Shown: positions 8,695 to 17,096 of the stretch, piece by piece
How the letters are laid out: each line of letters opens with the position of its first letter
Position numbering within the stretch: position 1 is the stretch's first letter
DNA from: Geoglobus sp. UBA235
GTDB lineage: Archaea; Halobacteriota; Archaeoglobi; Archaeoglobales; Archaeoglobaceae
Length of the DNA stretch: 64,000 nucleotides
Assembly (NCBI GenBank): GCA_002494725.1
Contig: DACG01000014.1
Location: forward strand, 1 to 64,000
Direction of reading: 5' to 3'
Translations under genes and position numbers: made by a program
The notes under the pieces: model-generated
What the model saw: the letters and a program-made list of their open reading frames with translations, nothing else
Told to the model about the DNA's origin: nothing
The model's database searches: none

Positions 8695-10128
8695 ATGCTA
8701 TCACCATTCGAAATAAAGCTTCTCAGATCACTTGAAGCCGGTAAGGAGTACACGGTTGATCTTGCAGCCGAAATATCGGGAATGAAGAGAGATGCTGTTC
8801 TGAAAGCCATTTACCTCCTTCAGGAAAAGGGCCATGCCAGGGTTGCTGAAAAAACATGGAAGGAATATGAACTCACCGAGGAGGGGCTGAAATACCTGAC
8901 AGAGAACCTCCCCGAAGAGAACATTCTGGCAGAGTTGAAGAAGGGTGAGAAATCAATTAAGGAACTTGAAGAAAAATTTGGAAAAAGAACAGTTGGAATT
9001 GCAATCGGAAACCTCAGGAAAAAGAAAGCAGTAGAAGTGAGAGATGGTACTGTAAGGCTTCTCAGAGATGTTGATTTTCCTGAAAAGTCTGCCCTTGCAA
9101 AGATATACTCAAACAGAACTGCAGAGATTGATGAAAAAATAATAAGAGAACTGAAGAAGAGAAAGCTTATCAGAGAGGAGACATTCAAGGAGATCAGGTT
9201 TTCAATAGTCTCAAAGCCGGATGTGGAGCTGAAGGAGAAAATTTCAGACATAACTCCAGAACTTCTGATTTCTGGAGAGTGGAAGGGCAAGGATTTTCTG
9301 GAGTATGATGTCAAAATCCCCTCCAAGGTGATTTTTACAGCCAAGGTTCATCCTTACGAGAGAATTATCAGAGAATGCAGGAAAATCTTCCTTGAGATGG
9401 GCTTCACAGAGATAAAGGGCCATTACGTCCAGCCAGCATTCTGGAACTTCGATGCCCTCTTCCAGCCCCAGGATCATCCGGCAAGGGATATGCAGGACAC
9501 GTTCTATCTGAACAGGTACGTTGATCTTGATGGGACTGCTGTTGAAAGGGTAAAGGAAACCCATGAGAATGGATGGATGACTGGTTCAAAAGGATGGGGC
9601 GGAAAGTGGAGTGTTGAAAGGGCAAAACAGCTTGTAATGAGAACACACACCACTGCAATAACAATCCATTATCTTGCGTTGAATCCGGAACCTCCTGTTA
9701 AGGCATTCTGCATAGACAGAGTTTACAGGAGAGAGGCCATAGATGCAACGCACTTGCCTGAATTTGACCAGCTTGAGGGAGTTGTTCTTGACAGAGATGT
9801 TGGATTCTCCCATCTCTTAGGACTGCTCAGAGAGTTCTTTTACAAGATGGGCTTTGAGGATGTTCGATTTCGTCCTGGATATTTTCCCTACACTGAACCG
9901 AGTGTGGAGCCGGAGGTTTACGTTGATGGACTGGGATGGGTTGAGCTTGGAGGGGCAGGAATTTTCAGAAAAGAGGTTACAGAGCCTCTCGGGATAAAGG
10001 GAAAGGTTCTTGCATGGGGTCTTGGAATTGGGAGGCTTGCAATGCTCAGACTTGGAATGAAAGATCTGAGAAGACTCTATCTCCCTGAACTGGGCTGGTT
10101 GAGAAGTTTGCCAGCTGTGAAAAGATAA
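8695..10128 (+). CDS. pheS: Phenylalanyl-tRNA synthetase alpha subunit
   Basis: Charges tRNA-Phe as the catalytic subunit of the alpha2-beta2 class II enzyme. The 477-residue archaeal-type protein has N-terminal helix-turn-helix modules (residues 1-170) and a C-terminal class II core: motif 2 region (KAFCIDRVYRREAIDATHLPEF) and motif 3 (GLGIGRLAMLRLG). Start ATG 8695 lies about 26 bases after an AATTATTTAA box, better than the longer frame beginning at 8614, which would overlap the cytochrome gene. The beta subunit gene is not in the window. Confidence 0.95.
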   Translation: MLSPFEIKLLRSLEAGKEYTVDLAAEISGMKRDAVLKAIYLLQEKGHARVAEKTWKEYELTEEGLKYLTENLPEENILAELKKGEKSIKELEEKFGKRTVGIAIGNLRKKKAVEVRDGTVRLLRDVDFPEKSALAKIYSNRTAEIDEKIIRELKKRKLIREETFKEIRFSIVSKPDVELKEKISDITPELLISGEWKGKDFLEYDVKIPSKVIFTAKVHPYERIIRECRKIFLEMGFTEIKGHYVQPAFWNFDALFQPQDHPARDMQDTFYLNRYVDLDGTAVERVKETHENGWMTGSKGWGGKWSVERAKQLVMRTHTTAITIHYLALNPEPPVKAFCIDRVYRREAIDATHLPEFDQLEGVVLDRDVGFSHLLGLLREFFYKMGFEDVRFRPGYFPYTEPSVEPEVYVDGLGWVELGGAGIFRKEVTEPLGIKGKVLAWGLGIGRLAMLRLGMKDLRRLYLPELGWLRSLPAVKR

Positions 10129-10206
10129 ACATGCACAAGTCCTGGCACCCTTACATTTATAAATCAAGCCACTTTTATTTTCTGTAAAAGTTGCTTGATA
10201 AAAACC

Positions 10207-11178
10207 ATGAGAGGCCGAAAGCTGATGTTCACAGTCCTTGGAATCGCAGGGATTCTGTCATTTATTGTCAGCATCAGCATAGGCTCTTCAGGAATTGGCA
10301 TCATGGAAATTTTCAGAGGTCTCAATGGAGATTACAGCGGAAACATTCAGAACATTCTGGATTACAGACTTAGAAGAGCTGTTCTCGCTGTCCTTGTCGG
10401 TGTTTCCCTGTCCTCCTCAGGCTGTGCAATGCAGTCTCTGTTCAGAAACCCGCTTGCGGATCCCTACATACTTGGAGTTTCAAGCGGTGCAAGTGTTGGT
10501 GCTGCCATTGCAATTCTCTCGGGCCATGGCTCATCTACTGGGATAATCACATTGGCATTCATCTCCGCCCTTATCACCGTCTATGCTGTGTATGCTCTCG
10601 GAAAGGGTTCAACGTACTTCCTCATACTTGCTGGGATAGCCATGGCCACCTTTCTATCAGGCGTAACCTCCTTTCTGATTTACATTTCAGGGGAAAGCCT
10701 TCGAAATGTGCTGTTCTGGATAATGGGTGGTTTCTGGACTGCAAACTGGATGAAGGTCAAGATTGCATTTGTAACCGCAATATTTGGAGTTTCGGTTATT
10801 ATTTACAACTCCTGGAGGCTTAACGCACTGCTGCTGGGAGACGAGCATGCCATGAGCATCGGAGTTGATATCAGAAGGCTTAAAAGAGCAATTATCTCCG
10901 CCACGGCTCTTCTGACAGCAGGTGCAGTATCTGTCAGCGGAGTTATAGGTTTTGTTGGAATAATAATCCCCCACACAGCCAGACTCATATTTGGCGAGGA
11001 CAACAGGGTCCTTATCCCCGCATCAATGCTTCTTTCGGCAGTTTTCATGCCCGCTGTTGATGTTGCTGCAAGGGTTTCTGTTCCGGGAGAGATACCTGTT
11101 GGGATCATTACCGCACTCCTCGGTGCTCCGTTTTTCATATACCTTCTCAGGAGGAGGAGATATGAAAATCAGGGTTGA
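10207..11178 (+). CDS. btuC: FecCD/BtuC-type ABC transporter permease (corrinoid uptake)
   Basis: Membrane channel subunit of a vitamin B12/iron-siderophore class importer. 323 residues with about ten membrane helices; FecCD hallmarks are RLRRAVLAVLVG, NPLADPYILGVSSGA, and the cytoplasmic coupling region with VGFVGIIIPH followed by R. ATG 10207 is about 28 bases after a TTTTATTTT box; TTG 10195 is an alternative. It overlaps the ATPase gene by 17 bases and cbiZ follows, which points to cobinamide/B12 rather than iron. No periplasmic-binding protein gene is adjacent. Confidence 0.88.
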   Translation: MRGRKLMFTVLGIAGILSFIVSISIGSSGIGIMEIFRGLNGDYSGNIQNILDYRLRRAVLAVLVGVSLSSSGCAMQSLFRNPLADPYILGVSSGASVGAAIAILSGHGSSTGIITLAFISALITVYAVYALGKGSTYFLILAGIAMATFLSGVTSFLIYISGESLRNVLFWIMGGFWTANWMKVKIAFVTAIFGVSVIIYNSWRLNALLLGDEHAMSIGVDIRRLKRAIISATALLTAGAVSVSGVIGFVGIIIPHTARLIFGEDNRVLIPASMLLSAVFMPAVDVAARVSVPGEIPVGIITALLGAPFFIYLLRRRRYENQG

Positions 11179-11923
11179 AGATGTTGAGATTGAGCTTGGA
11201 GGTAGAAAAATTCTTGACGGAATTGAATTTGAGATAAGGAGGGGAGAGTTTGTGACCCTCCTCGGGCCGAATGGGAGTGGAAAGTCAACGATTCTGAGGA
11301 CCATTTTTGGAATTCTCAAACCCTCAAGGGGTGCTGTTTATCTGAATGGCAGCGAGATAAACAGAATGGGGATTGAAAATTCTGCAAGGGTTATGGGATA
11401 TCTCCCCCAGGAACATTCTGAAACAAATCTGAGCGTTCTTGATGTTACCCTCCTGGGAAGAACGCCTTACATAAACATAAACCCCGGAAAGAGCGATTAT
11501 GAGATGGCAAGAAATGCGCTGAAACTTGTGGGGATGGAGAAGTTTTCAAACAGAAAATTCTCTGAACTCAGTGGTGGAGAGAGACAGAAGGTTATGCTTG
11601 CCAGAATTTTCTGTCAGGAAACGGATTTCATGCTTCTCGATGAACCGACAGCTCATCTTGACATAAGGAGTCAGATTGAAATTCTTGAGATAATCAGAAG
11701 GATGGTTGAGAGTGGAAAGGCCGCTATTGTTGCCATGCACGACATAAATCTGGCACTGAGCTTCAGCGACAGAGTTCTTATGGTGAAGAACGGAAAGATA
11801 ATCCATGCGGGAAAGCCGGATGATATTATCAGGCCTGAAACCATCCTGAATGTTTTTGGAGTGAGGGCTGAGATAGTGAAGGAGAACGGCAGGCTTGTTG
11901 TTGTTCCGGTTGGGATAGAATGA
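11162..11923 (+). CDS. btuD: ABC transporter ATP-binding protein (corrinoid uptake)
   Basis: ATPase that powers the preceding BtuC-like permease. 253 residues with Walker A (GPNGSGKS), Q-loop (GYLPQEH), ABC signature (LSGGERQKV), Walker B (FMLLDEPTAHLD) and H-loop (AMHDINLA). The start at ATG 11162 has a strong GGAGGAGG site just upstream inside btuC; longer in-frame readings from 10991 only run through btuC. Its stop overlaps the cbiZ start (ATGA). Specificity for corrinoids is inferred from cbiZ. Confidence 0.9.
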   Translation: MKIRVEDVEIELGGRKILDGIEFEIRRGEFVTLLGPNGSGKSTILRTIFGILKPSRGAVYLNGSEINRMGIENSARVMGYLPQEHSETNLSVLDVTLLGRTPYININPGKSDYEMARNALKLVGMEKFSNRKFSELSGGERQKVMLARIFCQETDFMLLDEPTAHLDIRSQIEILEIIRRMVESGKAAIVAMHDINLALSFSDRVLMVKNGKIIHAGKPDDIIRPETILNVFGVRAEIVKENGRLVVVPVGIE

Positions 11924-12474
11924 GATACAGGATTGAATCCGATACCCTTCTGATTGAGGGCAGATTCAATGCATTAAGCTCGGGGCTTAATGGCGGATGG
12001 AGAGATGTGGAGCTGATCTTCAACCACACGGTTCCTGAAAATTTTGACTATCTCGAACCTGTGGAGTATCTCGAATCGGTTGCAGGGAGGTTCTCGACTA
12101 AAAGCTATTTCGGGCTTCTCACATCTGTTCCCATGGACAAGCTTGCGGTCGTGAGAAGGGATGAGGTCACTGCCTTTGTCACGGCAGGTGTCAGAAATCC
12201 GAATGAGATTATCGGAACGATAAACACAATTGTGGTTATAGATGCAAACCCATCCGATGGTGCGATGCTGAATGCCATAATAACATCAACGGAAGCCAAA
12301 ACAGCAGCACTGATGGAGCTTGGTCACAGATTTACGGGAACTAACACAGATGCTGTTGTTGTTGCAAGAACCTCAGGAAGATACTACCCGTATGCGGGAC
12401 CTGCAAGCGAGCTCGGTAAAAAGATATGGTATGCCGTGAAGAGAGGTGTGAAGGAGAGTCTGAGCAAATGGTAA
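11920..12474 (+). CDS. cbiZ: Adenosylcobinamide amidohydrolase CbiZ
   Basis: Salvages cobinamide by removing the aminopropanol side chain of adenosylcobinamide to give adenosylcobyric acid, which re-enters the archaeal B12 pathway. The 184-residue protein has the family signatures PSDGAMLNAIITSTEAKTAAL (positions about 107-127) and FTGTNTDAVVVA. Translation is coupled to btuD by a four-base overlap, making a three-gene corrinoid import and salvage operon. No defects are seen. Confidence 0.92.
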   Translation: MRYRIESDTLLIEGRFNALSSGLNGGWRDVELIFNHTVPENFDYLEPVEYLESVAGRFSTKSYFGLLTSVPMDKLAVVRRDEVTAFVTAGVRNPNEIIGTINTIVVIDANPSDGAMLNAIITSTEAKTAALMELGHRFTGTNTDAVVVARTSGRYYPYAGPASELGKKIWYAVKRGVKESLSKW

Positions 12475-12480
12475 ACCGGT

Positions 12481-13707
12481 TCAGTAAATTCTCATGTATT
12501 TCTCTCTTCCTCCCTTGAATGTGGCATCTATTCCCATTTTTGCAGTTATGTTGTCCCTTGCAGATGGGTCAAGGCTGCTTCCTCTTGCATTGGTCACCAA
12601 AAGCAAATCCCTGTCAGCCTGAAATCTCGTTGCTATCGCATATTCAACATCCTCCATGGAATACACATCAATGTCATCATCAACCACAACAACATGTTTC
12701 AGGCTGGGATGAGCTGAGAAGGCTGCAAGAATCGCATTTTTACCATCTCCATCTGTCACCTTCTCAATCTGAATCACAGCATGCAGATAATGCCTCCCTC
12801 CTGCCGTCATCACCACATTCCTGACCCTGCAGACCCTTGCAACGGCCCTGTAAATTTCCGGTTCATGTGGAATCCCCATCAGAATCTGATGTTCATAGCC
12901 TGCAGGAGTTATTGAGTAGAAGTAGAAGTCTTCCTTGGCATAGATTGCATCAACCTCAATTACCGGAGCCTTTCTAACCCTGTCGTAGGTTCCCGTGATG
13001 TCTATAAATGGCCCCTCATCCACCATCTCTGATGTGATTCTGCCCCTTATGACAATCTCAGAGTCGGGAACGAGAATTCCGTCCACATCGCTCACCTCAA
13101 GCCTTCCCATGAGTGAGGCTGCATATCCGTACTCCATCCCCTCATCAACCCTTGTGGCAGATGCGAGCATGAAAAGCGGGTGGGGTGAGATTGATACGGC
13201 AATTTCAAGCTCTCCATCCTCTTCAACCGCAGATTTCCATCTTAAATACGTGTGTCTTGGAGGGACAAGTCTGACTGCCATCCTTCTCCTATCCAGAATC
13301 AGCATTCTGTGAAAGCTTGCGTTGTAACTTCTGTAATCGTTACCATTTCCTGTAACGATAATTCCTGCTGTGATGTATCTGCCTGCATCACCCTCAAAAT
13401 ACCTTGGAACAGGCAGATCTTTCAGGCTTTCAAGCTCATGATAATCTGTTTTTTTCTCAACCACCTTTCCTGACATTTCAATTTTTGATAGATAGCGAGC
13501 AAGCTCTGATACAGGAATGTTCAGATACTTGCAAAGCAGTTCTCTTGTTGCAATGAAGTTTGTTGCAACATTTTTCCCCTCAACATTCAGAACTGCAGGT
13601 GTTTTCTCAAGTCCCTTTTCAGTTATGAACCTTACAATTTCACCGTGAGATATTTCCTCATCAAAAACCCTGTAGCTGACCCTTTTCATCCCGTCTCTGA
13701 AGTTCAT
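12481..13707 (-). CDS. UbiD-family decarboxylase, likely anhydromevalonate phosphate decarboxylase
   Basis: 408 residues of the UbiD fold, which uses prenylated FMN to decarboxylate unsaturated acids. UbiD-type segments are visible (RMLILDRRRMAVRLVPPRHT, then the ISPHPLFMLA region, GPFIDITGTYD, and the C-terminal RFQADRDLLLVTNARGSSLDPSA). In many archaea this family member makes isopentenyl phosphate from trans-anhydromevalonate phosphate in the modified mevalonate pathway. Here the gene is divergently paired with HMG-CoA reductase across only 50 bases, which supports that role over aromatic-acid decarboxylation. A prenyl-FMN synthase (UbiX) gene is not in the window. Confidence 0.82.
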   Translation of the reverse strand: MNFRDGMKRVSYRVFDEEISHGEIVRFITEKGLEKTPAVLNVEGKNVATNFIATRELLCKYLNIPVSELARYLSKIEMSGKVVEKKTDYHELESLKDLPVPRYFEGDAGRYITAGIIVTGNGNDYRSYNASFHRMLILDRRRMAVRLVPPRHTYLRWKSAVEEDGELEIAVSISPHPLFMLASATRVDEGMEYGYAASLMGRLEVSDVDGILVPDSEIVIRGRITSEMVDEGPFIDITGTYDRVRKAPVIEVDAIYAKEDFYFYSITPAGYEHQILMGIPHEPEIYRAVARVCRVRNVVMTAGGRHYLHAVIQIEKVTDGDGKNAILAAFSAHPSLKHVVVVDDDIDVYSMEDVEYAIATRFQADRDLLLVTNARGSSLDPSARDNITAKMGIDATFKGGREKYMRIY

Positions 13708-13723
13708 GGAGAAAATTCAGGGA

Positions 13724-13743
13724 AAATTTATAATAATTTTATT
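13724..13743. promoter_or_regulatory. Shared A/T promoter box between UbiD-type decarboxylase and HMG-CoA reductase
   Basis: An A/T stretch (AAATTTATAATAATTTTATT) centred about 25 bases from both start codons (13707 minus, 13758 plus) in a 50-base gap. Both genes appear leaderless and served by one box, which would tie expression of two isoprenoid steps together. Confidence 0.5.
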
Positions 13744-13757
13744 GCCTACCATTCCCC

Positions 13758-15020
13758 ATGCCATCCTCAAGGATACCCGGTTTTTACAAGATGAGCGTTC
13801 AGGAAAGATTGGAGCAGGTTGCCAAGTTTGCTGATTTGAGTGATGAGGACAGGAAACTCCTTCTTGAAAAAGGATTACCCCTTGACATAGCCGACAGGAT
13901 GATTGAGAACGTTATAGGTACCTTTGAGCTTCCCCTCGGTATAGCAACAAACTTCCTGATTGATGGAAAGGATTACCTGATTCCAATGGCCATAGAGGAG
14001 GCGAGTGTTGTTGCTGCCGCCAGCAATGCTGCCAGGATGGCGAGAGATGGAGGTGGGTTTGTAACAGACTACTCCGGCAATATAATGATCGGGCAGATAC
14101 AGGTGGTTAACATCAGAGACCCATATTCTGGAAAATTTGAGGTTCTCAGAAACAGAGAGGCTATAATTGAAAAGGCAAACGAGCAGGATCCAATTCTCGT
14201 TAATCTCGGTGGGGGATGTAAAGATGTTGAGGCAAGAGTTATTGAAACGTTAAAAGGAGAGATGCTTATTGTTCACCTGATAGTGGATGTGAAGGATGCG
14301 ATGGGGGCAAATGCCGTCAACACCATGGCTGAGGCTGTTGCACCGATGATCGAAAGAATTACAGGTGGTAAAGTCTACCTGAGGATTATCTCAAACCTCG
14401 CAGTATACAGGATAGCGAGAGCCAAAGCAGTTTTCAAGAAAGAAGCAATAGGTGGAGAGGAGGTTGTTGATGGAATAATGAACGCCTACGCTTTTGCTGA
14501 GGCGGATCCTTTCAGATGTGCAACTCACAACAAGGGCATCATGAATGGAATTTCTGCTGTTGTTATAGCAACAGGCAATGACTTCAGGGCTGTAGAGGCG
14601 GGAGCTCACAGCTATGCTGCCTTAAGAGGTTATAAACCACTCACAACCTATGAAGTAAACGAAAATGGAGACTTAGCAGGGACAATAGAGCTGCCCATAG
14701 CTGTTGGCACCATAGGTGGAGCTACCAAGGTCAATCCGCTGGCTAAGCTAAGTCTGAAGATTCTTGGTATTAGCACAGCTGAGGAGCTCGCAAGAGTTAT
14801 GGCTGCTGTTGGTTTAGCACAGAACTTTGCAGCTCTGAGAGCTCTGGCAACTGAAGGGATTCAGAGAGGGCACATGGAGCTTCATGCCAGAAATATCGCA
14901 ATAATGGCAGGAGCGGACAAGGATGAGGTTGATCAGGTTGTGGAAGAGATGCTGAAAGTTGGTAAGATCAGAATGGACACAGCAAAGGAAATACTTGAAA
15001 AAATAAGGGCAAAAAGCTGA
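13758..15020 (+). CDS. hmgA: HMG-CoA reductase, class II type
   Basis: Reduces HMG-CoA to mevalonate for archaeal lipid synthesis. The 420-residue sequence matches the class II (Pseudomonas mevalonii-like) group: ENVIGTFELPLG with the catalytic Glu, DAMGANAVNTMAEAVAP, K259 in ATHNKGIMNG, D275 in GNDFRAVEAGAH, and the catalytic His within GHMELHARN. Start MPSSRIPGF aligns with the class II N-terminus. Most archaea have class I; the class II gene in Archaeoglobales is known as a bacterial acquisition. Divergent from a UbiD-family decarboxylase of the same pathway. Confidence 0.95.
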   Translation: MPSSRIPGFYKMSVQERLEQVAKFADLSDEDRKLLLEKGLPLDIADRMIENVIGTFELPLGIATNFLIDGKDYLIPMAIEEASVVAAASNAARMARDGGGFVTDYSGNIMIGQIQVVNIRDPYSGKFEVLRNREAIIEKANEQDPILVNLGGGCKDVEARVIETLKGEMLIVHLIVDVKDAMGANAVNTMAEAVAPMIERITGGKVYLRIISNLAVYRIARAKAVFKKEAIGGEEVVDGIMNAYAFAEADPFRCATHNKGIMNGISAVVIATGNDFRAVEAGAHSYAALRGYKPLTTYEVNENGDLAGTIELPIAVGTIGGATKVNPLAKLSLKILGISTAEELARVMAAVGLAQNFAALRALATEGIQRGHMELHARNIAIMAGADKDEVDQVVEEMLKVGKIRMDTAKEILEKIRAKS

Positions 15021-15023
15021 TTT

Positions 15024-15299
15024 CTATTTCTCCACATAAAACACGGCAGGTTCAATCCATTCGCTCTTGCATTTCGGACATCTGCTCGGATTCAGTTTCT
15101 CGAACTCAAAACCACATTTTCTGCATACTGGTGGAGACATAACAAGTGTTTTTCCTTTTTTCTTAAGGACCTTTGACGCCTTTTTGAGAGATTCATACAC
15201 TTCTCTTTCCCTTGACGCATCAATGTCAAGAGCCCGGCAAATTTCTCTTGCTGTCATGGGCTTGCTCTCAATCAGAGATATGAGATATCCCAAATGCAT
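15024..15299 (-). CDS. HTH/Zn-ribbon transcriptional regulator (COG3357-like)
   Basis: 91 residues: an N-terminal winged-helix segment (residues 1-50, MTAREICRALDI as the recognition part) joined to a C-terminal zinc ribbon with two Cys pairs (CRKCGFEF and CPKCKSEW). This arrangement is a conserved small archaeal protein thought to bind DNA. Convergent with hmgA (3-base gap). Target genes are unknown. Confidence 0.75.
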   Translation of the reverse strand: MHLGYLISLIESKPMTAREICRALDIDASREREVYESLKKASKVLKKKGKTLVMSPPVCRKCGFEFEKLNPSRCPKCKSEWIEPAVFYVEK

Positions 15300-15406
15300 A
15301 CCACTATGAGGTGCCTGTGGTATTTAAACTGCCTGGCATGCTACCGTATTTTTGATATGACTCCCTACCGAGAGATCAAACAAAAATCACAGACATGTTC
15401 TGATTT

Positions 15407-16684
15407 TTACAGTGAATCAGATCTCGAAATTATTCTGTACATGTCAAGCCTGCTTTCCGCTTCACTCATTTTTTCATGGAGCTCCCTGAGAAATCCTCTC
15501 ACTTTTTCAACCGCAATCCTCTTGCACTGTCCGCAGAGCATTTTTCCACTCCTGCAATCGTTTTCAACCTCTTCAAGCTCCCTGTCATCAAGGAGATGAA
15601 TTGTGTACAGCTCAAAAACCACGCATCTCTCGGGCTGTCCTCCAAGTCTCCTCTGCTCTTCAGCCGTTGCTCTTCCACCTGTGAGAGCTTTTCTCACCTT
15701 CCTCTCAGCATCATCCGGAGAGTCAAGCAGAGATATGAAGCTCTCAGGCTTTGAGGAACTCATTTTCCCCCCCTGCAAACCGGTTATAAACTTGTGGTAG
15801 GTTGATGATGGAGGAATGAACGCGTAACCTCCAAGTCTCACCTCAATCTCTCTGACAGCCCTCTCAATTCTTTCAGGCTCCCCTGAAATATCAACATGTT
15901 CTTCAAAGAATTTCAAATCAAACTCGAGGTTCTCCAGTTCATTCAGATATTTCTTTCCCTTCCTGCTTCTAACCCTGACACCATTCTCAATTCTTTCAAA
16001 GGCAAAAATGGATACTCTGGATGAGAGATCTCTTGTCAGTCTGAGATGAGGGTCCTGATCTGCCCCAACAGGAACGACGGTTGGCTTTGGCCCACCGTAA
16101 AACGGAAGCTGTGGGAGAAGTATGTCTCCAGCCTGAATTGCTGTTACAAACATCTTAGCAAGGGTTGTCTCACCATCAAACCCATAAATTGCTTTGAGCT
16201 CGCTCCAGTTCACCTCCTCCCCGAGTTCAAACGCCAGATCCCTGACACTATGGTTCGCACTCTGAAAGTAAATTACGGAGTTTTCATCAAGACCGAGTGC
16301 TATTATGGCCTTAACATACTCTATCCCTATTCTGTGAGTTTCTTCCCAGCTCAAACCCCTTACAGCATGTGCCTCCATGTCAGCTATTCCAACAAAAGCA
16401 ATACCCCCTTTTCTGTTGTGCCATACTATTTCATCCATGGTCATCTTGTGGCCAAAGTGAGGAAGGCCGGAGGGCATGAAGCCCGACATGACAGCAAACC
16501 TATTTCCTTTCTTCATTGCCTCAACTATCCTCCAGTAGTCACGGTGACCGAAAATAACTCCCCTCTTCATCAGGTGCATCGGATCCTCAATTTCGGGGAG
16601 AAGTGATGAGAAGGGTTCCATTCCAAACTCCTGAATGAGTCTGCCGTAATCAATTTCACCTGTCACTTCCCAAGGTGAGATCAT
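15407..16684 (-). CDS. trpS: Tryptophanyl-tRNA synthetase
   Basis: Class I synthetase for tRNA-Trp, archaeal/eukaryotic type. The HIGH-like motif is PSGLPHFGHKMTMDE and the KMSKS loop is GGKMSSSKPE. A C-terminal helical region contains a CxxC pair (CGQCKR). ATG 16684 (425 residues) is about 26 bases after an AATTAAAAAT box and is preferred to the TTG 16705, which lies within the box. Preceded by 87 bases shared with a divergent gene that has its own box. Confidence 0.93.
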   Translation of the reverse strand: MISPWEVTGEIDYGRLIQEFGMEPFSSLLPEIEDPMHLMKRGVIFGHRDYWRIVEAMKKGNRFAVMSGFMPSGLPHFGHKMTMDEIVWHNRKGGIAFVGIADMEAHAVRGLSWEETHRIGIEYVKAIIALGLDENSVIYFQSANHSVRDLAFELGEEVNWSELKAIYGFDGETTLAKMFVTAIQAGDILLPQLPFYGGPKPTVVPVGADQDPHLRLTRDLSSRVSIFAFERIENGVRVRSRKGKKYLNELENLEFDLKFFEEHVDISGEPERIERAVREIEVRLGGYAFIPPSSTYHKFITGLQGGKMSSSKPESFISLLDSPDDAERKVRKALTGGRATAEEQRRLGGQPERCVVFELYTIHLLDDRELEEVENDCRSGKMLCGQCKRIAVEKVRGFLRELHEKMSEAESRLDMYRIISRSDSL

Positions 16685-16771
16685 GGGACTGAGTTTGACG
16701 GGCAATTAAAAATGTTTTTTCAAAAAATTATGAGAAAAATATTTTAAGACTGTGAAACCAAATTATCGATT

Positions 16772-17095
16772 ATGACGAAAACTTCACTTGGTCTGGAGGA
16801 AAATATTGAGGGCGTACTGTGCTATGTGCTTGGATTTGTTACAGGAATAATTTTCTTTCTGCTGGAAAAGGAAAGCGAATTTGTTAGATTTCATGCCATG
16901 CAGTCAATTATTGTCTTTCTCTCGATAGTTGTTCTGCAGAGAATCTTTGTATTCATTCCGTTTTTGGGATGGATCATATCATCACTCCTTGGACTGGTTG
17001 GATTCGTTCTCTGGATACTTCTGATGATAAAGGCCTACCAGGGTGAGAAATTCAAGGTTCCGATAGCCGGAGATCTTGCTGAAAGATATATGTAG
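16772..17095 (+). CDS. DUF4870-family small membrane protein
   Basis: 107 residues with three membrane helices. The family pattern is clear: an N-terminal GLEENIEGVLCYVLGF, the F(V)RFHAMQS motif after the first helix pair, and a C-terminal Y(Q)GEKFKVPIAGDLAE tail. Function unknown for the family. ATG is 29 bases from an AATATTTTAA box. Convergent with the cytochrome-CopD fusion, ending one base before it. Confidence 0.8.
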   Translation: MTKTSLGLEENIEGVLCYVLGFVTGIIFFLLEKESEFVRFHAMQSIIVFLSIVVLQRIFVFIPFLGWIISSLLGLVGFVLWILLMIKAYQGEKFKVPIAGDLAERYM

Positions 17096-17096
17096 C

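Noticed and set aside
15040..15060. GGTTCAATCC, a tRNA T-loop-like sequence
   Set aside because: It lies inside the HTH/Zn-ribbon coding sequence and has no acceptor or anticodon stems around it.
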